A stretch of 64,000 nucleotides of DNA, taken from positions 246,108 to 310,107 of the forward strand of contig MNCI01005856.1 in the NCBI GenBank assembly GCA_015680685.1. Reading direction: 5' to 3'. The notes beneath the pieces were generated by a model. It was not told the origin of the DNA. It searched no databases and saw only the letters and a list, made by a program, of their open reading frames with translations. Shown in pieces: positions 33,250 through 44,813 of the stretch. The number at the start of each line of letters is the position of its first letter. The stretch's first letter is position 1. A program made the position numbers and the translations under genes. Origin of the DNA: Gnetum montanum. Lineage: Eukaryota; Streptophyta; Gnetopsida; Gnetales; Gnetaceae.

Positions 33250-33700
33250 NTGAATCCTCATGTTTAGACTATGCCACAAATTCATCCTCCTCTTCTAATT
33301 GAGGATTTGCTATGGATTGGTCTTGAGATTGACTTCTTACTAGGAGGAGCTGTGAAATGAGCTTAGAGTAGTGATCTGGAAGAGGGATGATGTCATATGG
33401 GTAGGGGATGAACTCATGTCCTCCCTTATGAACCAATTCATACTATTTCTTGGCCTCCAGTTCAGTTTGATCTACTGCCAAGCCAGTTTTGATATTCACA
33501 CATATGAAGTTATACTATTCTTGTGTTATGATATTAAATGATGGATTCTTCCCTTATAGTCTAAGAGATCAGTGAAGTCCTCCCCAGGGATTGACCTCAC
33601 CATGGGCCCCTATGAGTTGCATCATGGGTATCGACATTGTTGTGGGGCCAATGGTGTCTAGAATGGGCTGGGTTGAAACGTTGGTGTTGGCAATATTCAT

Positions 33701-34402
33701 GATGAAAAGGTCGTAAGTGTAACTAGGTGGATGGGAGACAATGTCAGGGTGTACACGTGAGGATATGACCGAGTATGAAATGGGTATACTTATCAGCGTA
33801 CACCTAAATTAGTAGTGTGCAGCCTGTTTACATAGCGTATGGACTGGATCCCAGCATACAGGCTTTAATGACCAGCGTATAGAAACTAGTCATAGCATGC
33901 AAACTGGGGTCACGACATGTAGACTGCAACTATCAGCGTAAAGCCAGAGTGGTCAGCATGTTGCAAGTGGTTGCAGCATGTAGAAAGGGTCTACAACATG
34001 CAAGTAAGTTGGCAGTGTGCAACCTGTTTACACAGCATATGGACTAGATCTTAGCATACATGCTTTGATGAACAGTGTACAGAAACTGGTCACAACATGA
34101 AAACTGGGGTCACGGCATGCAGACTGCAACTGTCAGTGTAAAGATAGAGTGGTCAGTGTGTTGCAAGTGGTTACAATGTGTAGACAGGGTCTACAGTGTG
34201 CAGGTAAGTTGGGTAGCGTGTAGACGCTGAGAATGCTGCAGAAAAAGCCACAGATTTGGGAGGTTGGAAATCAAATTTAATGTTGATGCAATGTAAATTT
34301 GAGAAAACCAGGTGGTAGATCAGAGGCACAGGGGGTAGGTGTATGAGATCAGAGTAGATTTAAACAGTTTCATGACCCTCCTTCTAGCCCCATTTTCTGT
34401 TA
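33701..34402 (-). other. Leader of element 1
   Basis: It lies between the 5' LTR and gag. The first bases after the LTR, TAACAGAAAATGGGGC, do not give the usual initiator-methionine primer site, so I cannot name the primer tRNA. The rest is dominated by the duplicated word array. Confidence 0.7.
33811..34210 (-). repeat. Two 200-bp tandem copies of the word array in the leader
   Basis: Copy 1 is 33811-34010 and copy 2 is 34011-34210, about 90 % alike by eye. Within each, the element word recurs every 20-25 bp: AGTGTGCAGCCTG, ATAGCGTATGG, CCAGCATACAGG, CCAGCGTATAG, ATAGCATGCAAACTG, CGACATGTAGAC, TCAGCGTAAAG, TCAGCATGTTG, GCAGCATGTAG and CAACATGCAAG. Confidence 0.88.
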
Positions 34403-35895
34403 TGTCTGAAATCGTTAGTGCTTGGCTGGAATGAAAAAGACACTGAGAGATCCACAGATAGACACTAAAGACCCTACCTTCACATGAGGGTGAACTGGAA
34501 CTGACAAAGGTAGAGTACCTTGAGTTGTCTGCATGTAGATTAGAGAAGGATTTCCCTAAACATATACCAATGTGCAATATGCTAGGTTATGGGTAAATGA
34601 TGTAATAAATGTAAACTAGAATGTAAACGTGCAAGGATGTAAACAAGAGGTAAACAAGAATGAATGAAAAATGTAGCAAATATTAGCCAAAAATGCAGCA
34701 ATATTATTGTATGATGAAAATTACAATGCACCAGTCTAAACGCAGATGTGGCTCTGGCACAAGGCGGACGAAGAGCCCCAGTGGATGCGGAGGGGTGATG
34801 GTATGCTGGTTTCAACTATAGACATAGTGTGGAGGCTGTATGCTCAGCGTGTAGGGTCGAAGTCCAGCGTACAGGATGGGTGTTCTCTATGTTCTTAGCG
34901 AGGATTGCCCAAATTTTTGCCGAGGTTCTTTAATTTTCTGAACCATTATTTAGCCAAAAATCTAGATTTTTGTACAAGTTTGGGGATTAAACTCAGATTT
35001 GAGATGGGATGATTGGCTGTGGGGTGCTGGAATTTCAGATCAGGTGACATGTGGAGCGTTGACCGAGTGCAACAGAATGAAACTTTACAAGTGTACGGTG
35101 TGCCAGTGTGTGTACGCTGGGCGTGCATGCTGGGCATGCAGGGCCAAAAATGACCCTTATGATGCCTAAAATTTATGTTTCTAGAGCCAATGGACTTGTA
35201 GATTCATTGACCATGCCTTGGGGGCTGACTCCATGTCAGAATCTTACCTAAAATTCCTGATCAACCCTGTTCAAAGTGGTGCATGCTGGGCTGCATGCTG
35301 GGCGTACACACTGGGCGTGTAGTCCAGTGTATAGGCATGAAAGTGCCACTTTTCAAAGTCAAAAATTCATTTTTGGGAGCCCAAGATGATGCCTGATAGT
35401 TTCCCTACCTCTGGAAGTTGATTGGCTCTGAAAATCATGCTCTAAGTGTCTGTTTTGGTCTATCTGTGATGGTACACACTGGGAGTGCACGTTGGGTGTG
35501 CACGCATGAAAACCCATCATTTGGAGCCCAAAAGTTGAATTTAAAGTTCTTGAGAGCTATTGGGGATCCTTTGGAAGGTCTTGGGGGGTCTAGACGCTCG
35601 ATTTTGACATGTTTTGACTCATTTTTGGAGCTGAAAAATTGCTGCACGCTGAGCTGTATGTTGGGAGTGCAGGCCTGTGTGCAAGAAGTATACTTAGTCA
35701 AAACTAAGTGTTTTGAGTTTGAAACCTATAGTTCTTGTTGCTAGATGTTGAAGTAGTCTCCAATGGATCTTGGGGAACTCTTTCTTGTTCAATTATTGCT
35801 CTGTTTGATGCTATTTTTTTGAGGCTTTCAAGTTTGATCATGACTTAGCTCAATTTCTGTCTACAAGTGTTAGCCAAAATTTTTGTGGTGTTTCA
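34403..35895 (-). mobile_element. 5' LTR of element 1
   Basis: It is about 1493 bp and matches 17525-18992 end to end, with substitutions and small indels. It starts (minus strand) TGAAACACCACAAAAATTT at 35895. The downstream neighbour is the element's leader, as expected. Sequence beyond 35895 differs from that beyond 18992, which fixes the boundary. Confidence 0.92.
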
Positions 35896-37179
35896 AGGGG
35901 GGGGATAGGGGCAATCTCACATGTTTCATACTTTTTGGGTTGAAACCTAAGTGAAAATATTAATCTAGTATCTTTATTTGGGCAATCAAAAATGCCTTTT
36001 GGGATGCCAAAAATGATAATTTGATGGGTTTTATGGGTGGTGTACATTTTTCTACACTATAAACACCTACAAGGGGGGAAACCTTACCTACCCCTAGCAT
36101 GGAATAGTGAAAACTTCCTCCTTAGCATAGAAACCTTTCCTTCTAGTGTGGAAAATTTTACCCCTTAACATGAAAGTTTCCCCCCAACATGGAGGCTACA
36201 CCCCTAGCATAGAAACAACATGCCCCTACTGTGGAAGTAACATGAGCAAGATTTCTACACTCCATTGACTTCAAGGTTGACAAACCACTTCAGTAGGGAT
36301 GCTAGAAAGCTATGCTAGAAGATTTCTCTCTTGTGTATATGGTGTGCCCCTATTACTATTTATAGTAAATAGAATATCCATGGGGGTTTAGCACTTACTA
36401 TATATTGTAAACCCCCAAATTTAGGCACCCATCTCACCTGTACATGATAGAAATTTGTAGCAATTGCAGCTAATATGTTAGGCAATTTGTAGCAAAAATC
36501 ATGGTCCAAAACTTATAAAATTAAAATCCCAACATCATTTCAAGATTCCACACATTGGCATGTTTAGCATTATAGCACTTTGGGCTTCCAAGAGCTCTTG
36601 CAACACTTGCAAAAATGTAGGTTCTTGAAACCTTCCAATGTGGAACCCCTATAGCCTTGTTATCCCCTTTGTTATCCCCTATGATACTTGTGGGTTTTTG
36701 GTTTCAACATTGCATTTCTAGGATCTCCAACTCCTAGCATGGAGCATTTTAATAGCCAAATTCTCCTCTTCTCACCCCTTACTAGTGACCAAAATTATAT
36801 ATTAGTAGTTTGTAGTAGAGGAGGTTCAAAAGCATTATGAGTGGCTAAACACCTAGATCATGAAGCAAATCACATTGGCTTCAACAGTCTCTAAACTCTT
36901 GCCCTAGTGAACCCCATTTTCTCTCTCATAGACATTTCTTGTACACATTTATGGAACTCATTCTTTATTATTTTTTAATAAAGTTTTAAGGTTTAATTTT
37001 TTGTGCAATCTACATTTTCTTTCCATTTTCCAAATCTATAAGTTTGGCATTTTATTTTTTCAACCCCCCATTTTGCATTTTGTAAGTGCCTAGGTATCTT
37101 AAATCTCATTTTTCAAAGGCCTTTGGGATTTTGGATTGAGGCTGCTATGCTAGGTTTTTCAATTTTCTAGTGATTGATT
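35896..37179. other. Gene-free repeat-derived DNA
   Basis: It opens with a G run (AGGGGGGGGATAGGGG). Bases 36060-36250 repeat CCCCTAGCATGGAA, TTAGCATAGAAAC, CTAGTGTGGAAA, AACATGGAGG and TAGCATAGAAAC, the same words as in the 5' part of element B. It is probably the remainder of a B-family LTR or noncoding region separated by the insertion of element 1. No coding region is supported. Confidence 0.5.
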
Positions 37180-38200
37180 TTTTTTTATTGCAACACAATG
37201 TATATGGCCATATAAAAACATGCTACCAAGGTCACTAATGTTGCTAATTTAAGGCCATGGTGGGCTATAGGAAGATGTTCCTTTATTATGCAAAAGATGT
37301 CATGTAGGTTCACTTGTTATTTGTAGACATTGTTGACGTTGATGGTTGGTTTTCATTTGCTACATGTTGCAAAGTTTCAAATAGGAATGGTTGGCTAGAT
37401 TGGCCAATTCATTCCCATCCATGTTTGCTATCTGGTAGGCCTTATTGTTGTAGGCCTTAGTGACTAGGAAAGGCACTTTCCAATTGGCTAAGAATTTGTT
37501 TGCATGCTTGTGAATGGCTTTGAGGACTACGTCCCCTTCCTTAATCTTGCACTTACCCAAGTTATGGTGGTGTTGTGGTGTCCATACTCTAATCCTGCAT
37601 ATCCATCATAAGCACATTAAGTAACACCTGGGTAAAATAAGGAAATAATGCCAAAATGACATAAAATATGTGTCATTTATATGTCAAACAATATGTAACT
37701 TAGATGAACCAAGGCTATGAGAGGTATGTAAAAATAAATAGGATTGAAAAAAGGCCACATGATGTTAAACAAGAATTAACACAAGACAAATCAAAAGGGG
37801 AGCATGAAGAAACTAGGTCACACATGGCTAATTAAGGCTACATGGTGTTAGTTTAAGGCCTTGGTATGCCATAGTTACATGGTGTCAAATGATGGTAAAG
37901 GATGTTCCTATCCCATTAGCTAACACCAATCCAAGGCTAAATAAGGATAAATAAAGGTTATAATAAGGAAAATAAGGTGAATACAGTGAGACTGAAGCTA
38001 TGTAGAGGTCATATGAGACCAATTGACGATAATGAAGGTCATTAATGCAAAACAAGGCAAAAAACAAATCATAACACCATGAAATAAGGCTAAATCAATG
38101 AAAATGGAATACATATGGTAAAAATTAAGTAATACCAGTTAAACATGATTAGATTTTGCAAATTTTAGGCCTTAGCAAGCCATGGTATGGGGCTACAAGG
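37180..38200 (-). pseudogene. Deleted Tat element C: integrase tail between two motif tracts
   Basis: On the minus strand the pre-pol tract (38200-37620, matching 12341-12600 of element B) runs directly into the last 75 codons of integrase at 37590-37360 (HHNLGKCKIKEGDVVLKAI, ANKFLANWKVPFLVTKAY, NMDGNELANLANHSYLK). These are followed by the post-pol tract (37260-37180, TTAAGGCCATGGTGGGC). RT, RNase H and most of integrase are missing, so about 3.2 kb was deleted. Confidence 0.82.
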
Positions 38201-39450
38201 TTGCCAGGGAAGATTGGGCACATGAGGGGGGCATCTCAGGGTTGTTTTAGGCTAAAGTTGATACCTTTTCTTTTGACTACGTTGGATGCTACTGGTGACT
38301 ACGCTGGCCCAATGTAGTCATGAATTCTCCAGCATAGTCAACATTTAGCAGTAGTTTTCCAAGCTTAGTATGGTTAGTTTTGGGCCCCCAATAGTCTAGA
38401 TAGATAGCACAAGGGATAAGTATTGAAGATTTGCAAGTTTTGGCACTGTTTAGACTTTTGAGAAGGCTAAAAGGAATGTCTCTAGTGGTGACTATGCTAG
38501 GCTAGCATGCCCCAACATAGACACAAGGAAAAAATAAGTTCATGGGGTTTGCAAGGCTAAAAAAAAGTGGAATTGCAACTTGGTAACATGGGGGAAAGGT
38601 TCTAGGCATTCTAGATTAGTTTTGAACCATTCTGAGTGGTATATTGCATATTGTTGTTGCTACATTTTTCCTTCCTATTGCAAGTACACTACCCTAGGAT
38701 AGTCACCAGCTTTTTTATCGTATTCATGAATGGGAAATGGATTCTGGTGAGTTTCAAAGCTTAACCAACCATCCTAATGGGCTTTTGGGCTCATTGGTAT
38801 TACTAGTTAGGGTTTTAGTGCGAAAGTTGTTAGTTTTTGTCCCTATTTGGGTCTTGAATTATTAAATACCTTGTGACTATGATGGGCTTGTAGTTCATAG
38901 TGTAGTTGAGGGATGTTTATGGAAAAATGATGAATCTTGGTTGGTTTTCCAAGGTTTCAAGGTCTAGGCATGCTTTGGTAGGGTTCTGGATCTTTATGGG
39001 AGTCAATTTGAGCAACTTTTAAGCTATTTTGGCCATCTTCAAGTGGACTACATTGGGCCTTGGAAGTGACTATGCTAGCCTAGCATAGTCATGTAATAAT
39101 CTAGCATATTTGAGTTTCAAAAGTTGAAGAAACTAATTTTTATTACTAAAATTAACTCTAGTAGGGTCCCCAAGACTTTTAAAATTGAACTTTGAGCTAT
39201 TTTTGTAATTTTTGATGAATTTTAGGTAGTGTTTCAAAGACACCATGGGAAGGAAATACCTTCCCTACTATCTTTGTTTCCTTTGTATCTTATTTCCCAT
39301 TTCTAAAGCATCTTGAGGCATTTGCACCTACATAACATAAATAAAAAAAATACCAAGATATATAAGTCCATAAAAACACTAACATGTGAGAAAAATAAAA
39401 ATTTGCAAAAATACTAAGATAAAAAATAAAAAAAATAAATTAAGATAAAA
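38201..39450 (-). other. Noncoding DNA with CTATGCTAGCCTAGCATAG words
   Basis: No gene. The words recur at 38285 (GACTACGCTGG), 38325 (CCAGCATAGTC), 38485 (GACTATGCTAGGCTAGCATG), 38870 (GACTATGATGG), 39069 (GACTATGCTAGCCTAGCATA) and 39102 (CTAGCATA). It is the upstream part of element C by position. Confidence 0.55.
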
Positions 39451-39499
39451 TAAATAAAATATATTTATTTTTTATCATTATACCACAAGGTCTTGCTTC

Positions 39500-42400
39500 A
39501 TCTCCATCATCCCCTACAATCTCTTCTACCTTTGAAGCTTTATAGCCAAAAACATCAACTAAAGATTATGTGATCTCCTTAGGTGAGAGAAATGGATAGC
39601 CTAAGTCCTTAATTGAAACATAAAAGATCTCAATAATTTTAGGGTCATCTACACTAGGTCTTATTTCCATCTTATCATCCTTCTCTATGTTAGTTGCATT
39701 TATTTTCCTCTCCTTCGTCTTTGCCTTTATACAATTTTCAAAGGCTTTTAAGAAATCACTAACACCAATTTTCTCTATGAATATATCTTTTATCTTTATT
39801 TCCATCCTTTCGTTTCTAACTTATGTAGTGAGAAGTAAGTTTTTCCCCTTTTTTTTGATAAGCTAGTTTATTCCTCCTATGTTGCTTATCCTAGTATTTC
39901 CATACAGTGAAATTATTCCTCAACATGTGATTGAAGGCCACCATGATCAATAATTCAGCTTATTATTTAGTATGATTAGCTAACATGACATCCAACAAGT
40001 CTCTCAAACACAAATAGGAATAAGCTCTAGGATTTTGATGAATCATAGTACTCCTAGGAAGATCAACTTCTAGTTTCACCACCTCTTCATTCAATTGTTT
40101 GATTGTTAAGACCAAATTTTCCTTCCTCTCCTTCATCACCAATAACTTCATGGTAATGTCCATCACTACATTGATTGCTTCACTACTAGTGAATTCATCT
40201 CTATTACATATTGAATGATAGCATCCATTCTCTCCTTTACCATGGGATCATCATTTAAGAGAGATTGAAAATTAAGATTTGAATTAGAGACCTTATCATG
40301 ATCCACTATTATTAGAACATTTGTAAAAAAATTCATCTATAACATCTCTAACCAACAATTTTAACTAGACATTTTTCAACCACTAAAATTAATAAAAAAA
40401 AAATGTAAATGTAGAAGACATAAACACAAAATAAAAAAATATAAAAAATAATATAGAAAAAGAAATTTTACAACTCATGAAAATAGCCTTTAGTATATTT
40501 TTTATGCCATTAACCATGTCTTTGACTAACTCCTCCTTGTCAACATGATCCCATACTAACCTAAACATATCTTTGACATGAAAATGCAAAATTTAAAAAT
40601 ATGAAATTAAGTAAAAAGGTTTAAAAATTATCAATAATTATAGCTATGCATAAAAAAAGGAAAAAGAAAATCACTAACTTACCAATGGTTAATAGTCATT
40701 TCTTCTTTAATTTTTCTCTAGCCATTACATCCTGACTTTATTAGGGATCTCTTGCTATTGAGATAGTAATCCAATGGTCCTAGGAGGGGATGTCATGTTG
40801 TCCATGTCAATGTCATCCAACCCATGATTTGTAAGAGAAAACATTAGTCATTCTTATCCTAACAAAAATCATATATATATATTCAAATGCTAAAGTATTC
40901 TTAATCTTACCTTCTTATCCCAAATCAAGATCCAATATGAACACGAATAGCACTTGTGCCTAGGGATCATCCTTTGCTCTCTCCATGGCTTCTATTTCCT
41001 CCCTTACTTTTGTTTTTGCATCCTCCCAAGATCTTGGTTCTTTATTTTCTTTAGCTTTTCTATCTACCTCTTCTTGTGCTATTCTCTCTTCTTCTTATCA
41101 AGACCTTCTTTCTTCTTCTTCTTTCCTTCTACTTCTCTCTTTCTCCACTACTTTGGATAGTGCTTCCCTCTCTACCTTCTTCTTTGTCTTAACCATAGCT
41201 ATACATATCAATAAAAAATGAGAGTTATAAAACAAAAATATCAAAATATTAAAACAAAATAAAACATTAAAATCAAAAAATACTAACTCTTAAAATAAAA
41301 ATCTAGAATAGGAATATTTGGCTAACTTACCCAATCTCTTTACTACCTTATTACTTTAGCTTCTAAATCCTCCTTAGAGTCATAGGTATTAATTGCTTCA
41401 ATAGAACTATCTTTCATCTTATTAAACAATAATCCTCATCTTGTGTTTTGAAAGCATACTCCCTCCATGCCTCCATCTCTTGCACAAGATTCTTGCAAAC
41501 TAATCATTTCCTAGGTAATACCACACTATTAGGAATGGAGGACTTAACCACATCCTTATATAATGATAATGCTACCTCCATGGAACCATCCAATGTTAAA
41601 GGAAGGACTATCATAGTGTTTTTTACACTTTGGCACATAGGGTAGGAGAAATTATCCTCATTCAAAAATTTCCCTTATTTATCATAATGGGCTAGAAACT
41701 TAGTAGAATAATGTAACATTTCATAGTAGAAACTAAATTTGATAAATTTTTTGGAACTTCCACCATCTATAATATTAATGTTTCTTAACTCACAAAACAG
41801 TCTCTCATCTAAGTAACTAGCCCAATTGTAGTGATTCCCACTAATCATGATATTATAGATCACAAAGAGTCTCAAGGGGAAAGCATTCCTATGTTGCTTA
41901 TTTTTTCCATAGAATATCCACTCAATAAAAAAATAATACATGTGTACAAGATCATGGTTCTCACATTTGAGGATGTTATATTCCACATCTCCATATTGAG
42001 CCCACTTTTAAATGATTATTTGATTAGCTATTGAGAGATTAACATTTTCCTCAACCTCCATGTCAAGACTGGGAAAGTCAAACTAGTGCCTAACCAAATT
42101 CTAGTTTCAAGCTAAAATGGCCACTCTATCCTAAACCTGGAATACAAATAGTCACTACTAGCTTAAATAACATCTCATCATGGTAATAACATCCATGAGT
42201 GAGATGTTGGAAGACCTTAGTATAAATAAATGGATCAATCCTACATGATCCAAGTTAGGGAGATATTTCATCCTAAGTCCACTTATTAGCCACACATGAG
42301 TAGGAGGAGTGTTGTGTACATTTGCTTATAAGCTTCTCTACTTCACATTCCTAAGATGAATGTACAGAACCTTTAAAATCTTGATTTTATCTACAAAAAG

Positions 42401-43000
42401 GAAAACATAGGTTACTAAGAATGTGTCATACATAGCTAGACAAATCTAAATTACAATGTAGGATTAATAAAACTAAGTATGAAGAAAAAAAATCAACATT
42501 AGGAAACTCTTCTTTAGGATCCACACGGATGAGAGAATCCTTAGACTACTCATTCCTTACATCAAAATCAAGTGTATCAGAACTAGTTTGTAAGAATTCC
42601 TAGTACCATTAGTATTTATAGAACTTGTCTACCTCATCCAAGAATCAAGCAAACATAGTAGGATGCTAATTTTGCTCTAGAGCCACCTCGCATAGCATCT
42701 ACTCCAACATCTTTAGGTAAGAATCTTTACGATCAAGATTATTGAATTTGAAAGATTAAAAAACCACATAAACCAATAGCTTAAACTACAAAAGGAACCT
42801 TGAAGACTTAAAAGTTCAAGGAAAAAATAAGAGTGCATATCAATTTATTTGGAGACTATGATATGTGTTCTTTTAGGGTTGAATAAAATTTGGATACAAT
42901 AGAGATCAAGTAGCAAGGTAGGGTCAGTGTTGAATTTTTTGAAGAAATGACTCCTCTACAAACAATCTTGTTCCTTACATTGGACGTCACAACTTTGAGT
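39500..43000 (-). pseudogene. Third, very decayed copy of the antisense-type gene
   Basis: On the minus strand, 41986-41675 encodes IMISGNHYNWASYLDERLFCELRNI and KFIKFSFYYEMLHYSTKFL. These align with GVRYNWMQFLLSVFHGEIV of the gene at 24858 and AHYNWANFLCSGLQAKILGL of the gene at 58582. Upstream, about 42680-42500 reads EVDKFYKY and DSLIRVDPKEEFP, with stops between, which may match exon 3. Downstream come a lysine and glutamate-rich stretch (41200-40960), a coiled-coil-like segment (40166-39963, KERKENLVLTIKQLNEE) and a last piece (39805-39566), the same order as in the other copies. No exon model can be drawn. Unlike the other two, this copy runs in the same direction as the nearest pol remnant (37360-37590), so its relation to an element is unclear. 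Confidence 0.5.
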
Positions 43001-44813
43001 TATAATATTTGTAATTATATCAACATCACTTGAGTCTTGGATAATACACCTAAGAAACCTAACACTAATGCCACAATATATCCTCTTAAGTGTATGTGAG
43101 ACTACGAAGTGAAAAATCAAAGTCCATACAAGCACATGAAACTTATTGATGTAGAAATATAAAAAGCATCTGATGCCTAGATGAGCCCAAATTAATGTGA
43201 GTTAGAGGGATTGATCAACAATAATAGGGAGATCTTTTATCCTTTTAGGCCTCTTAGTAATTTCAAGGGTGTCATCACAAATTAGGAAAAACATAAAGTC
43301 AATCAATAAAAGCCTAGGGATGACCCTACCTCTACAAAACAACATGTAAAATTAATGTTCATTCCATGAGATAAGCATAAGATGCATCAAAACTACAAAT
43401 ATCTAGCTAAAAAACATTAAATAAGATCAAATAATATCAATGATAATATAACTTAGGCACAATACATGATTTTCAATGTTTTCCTACTAGAATTTAACAT
43501 TTGAGGTAACATTGATACTTATGTAATTTTTCTAATACCTAGCTAGGTTCTATAATTAACCTTTTTCCCATTCTTTATCCTAACATTTAGATACATTTCT
43601 CTAGCCTCGAGGCATCTAATCATTTCTATTTTGAGACTTACACTCTCATTCATGACATCCTAGACTTACTCAAATTTCAGGCATCACATTGTCCTAGACT
43701 TGATCAAACTTTCAAGTTCTTCCCCTTCTAGACTTACATTAACACTTAGTTAAATTTTTATTATTTTTTCAACAATAATACTTAAACCAAATTTTACTCA
43801 CTCACCCATGATGCTTAGGCAAATTTTGATTTATATTTCTTTGCTGACTTAGTACTTAGCAAAATTTTAGTTTTCCATCTACCCTACACTCTTGGATATT
43901 ATAAAATTTTGCAATTCCCTCCTTAGCCTTCAAATACATAGAAAAGTTTTAGTTTTGGATTCTACCCTCTTCCAACACTTACAAGTCTTTGTAGTGTCTC
44001 TTCCTACCTAGTGCTTATGAAAATTTTAACTCTCCCTTTCTTCATCGTCCCTTGGATGCCTATAAATGTTCTCTTTCCTACTCTCACTAGTTAGCCAAAT
44101 ATCTATCTTCCCATGTCCTTTGCTTTTTTTATATACTTAGGAAAATTTTTCAGTTTTTACCCTTCTCCAAAACTTTGAATTTTTTTCCACCTAATCAACT
44201 AGCCTACCTAACCTCATAAATACCTAACCATCCAACATTGCTTATCTTGGAAGCATTCCAACCTCCTTAACTTGACCAAAAAGGATTCTCCCTACCTATG
44301 AGGTCCCTAGCCATACTAAGCTCTACTTACTTCCCTTTTTCTCATCTTCTTGAGGATTAAGAGCTTAGAAGGAGGGTTGAATAAGTTTCCTAATTAAAAT
44401 CAATGAAGCCATCAAAATCAATTATAATTTTTATGTGGTTCCCCAACTTGGGTAGTCCATAGAGCATAGAATATATGCATACCTCTAGACTTTTTTACTT
44501 AAAAAATGTGAGCTCTATAATGAAGTATTTTATCATTCAAAAAACACTTAACCTAACAACGTCCCAACAAGCATAATGAAGATGTCTTCTCACAAGAGGC
44601 ACATCAACCATGTAGGGCTATAAAGAAAGCAAGAAAAAGATCAAGGAGAGAGTGTAAATTTATTTACAAAGTCCTTACAATGAGATTCAATTCAACCAAT
44701 ACATATAATTGATAATATAATGAAGGAAAAATACAAAATCTCTTTCAATAGCCTTGGATAGATTTGACAATGAATAGTAATTTTACATTTTCCAAGAATT
44801 CCACTTAGTATTA
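43001..44813. other. Gene-free AT-rich DNA
   Basis: No supportable coding region on either strand. Bases 43500-44330 repeat loose CTTACTCAAATTTT or CTTAGGAAAATTTT-like units every 60-90 bp. The target of the Copia-like insertion is at 44813. Confidence 0.6.

Larger units (their letters stand above)
29616..33700 (-). pseudogene. Tat-type gag-protease (element 1)
   Basis: Minus strand, starting ATGAATATTGCC at 33700. The gag N-terminal part (33700-33251) reads through a few stops (ELVHKGGHEFIPYPYD). After a misjoined insert, the retrotransposon gag domain follows at 32764-32050 (LPTLTKYNGKIDPNAHL, GRALDWYQALP, FITRFKYN, FIQRWSATLNEL). A zinc-knuckle-like RYCEYHQCNGHGTDFC is at about 31720. A long proline-rich linker (31480-30920) repeats PYVVRVP-type motifs. 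Protease begins near 30370: HRVHVDDGAVTNVVPYPVIEQLG, in which DDGA stands where DTG or DSG is usual. After an inverted duplicate, SSPIHQEIHLPYEVGEIIIHG is the protease end. The product would form the particle and process it. Stops are scattered (32422, 31321, 30360), and pol is not in the same frame or adjacent. Confidence 0.88.
17525..35895 (-). mobile_element. Element 1: 18.4-kb Tat LTR retrotransposon carrying an antisense gene
   Basis: The two LTRs lie in the same orientation (34403-35895 is 5', 17525-18992 is 3' on the minus strand). They share TGAAACACCACAAAAATTT at the start and GATTTCAGACA at the end. In element order the interior is: leader with word repeats, gag-pro (33700-29616), motif tract (29600-29370), a multi-exon gene on the opposite strand (24858-28920), an N gap, pol (23690-20691), motif array, noncoding DNA, polypurine-tract hairpin and 3' LTR. 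The bases flanking the LTRs (TGTAC and AGGGG) do not form a clean 5-bp duplication, so end decay or recombination between elements cannot be excluded. Assembly artefacts inside it also add apparent length. Confidence 0.82.

Noticed and set aside
34381-34402. Primer binding site for initiator methionine tRNA in element 1
   Set aside because: The bases after the LTR (TAACAGAAAATGGGGC) do not match TGGTATCAGAGC, and I could not match another tRNA reliably.
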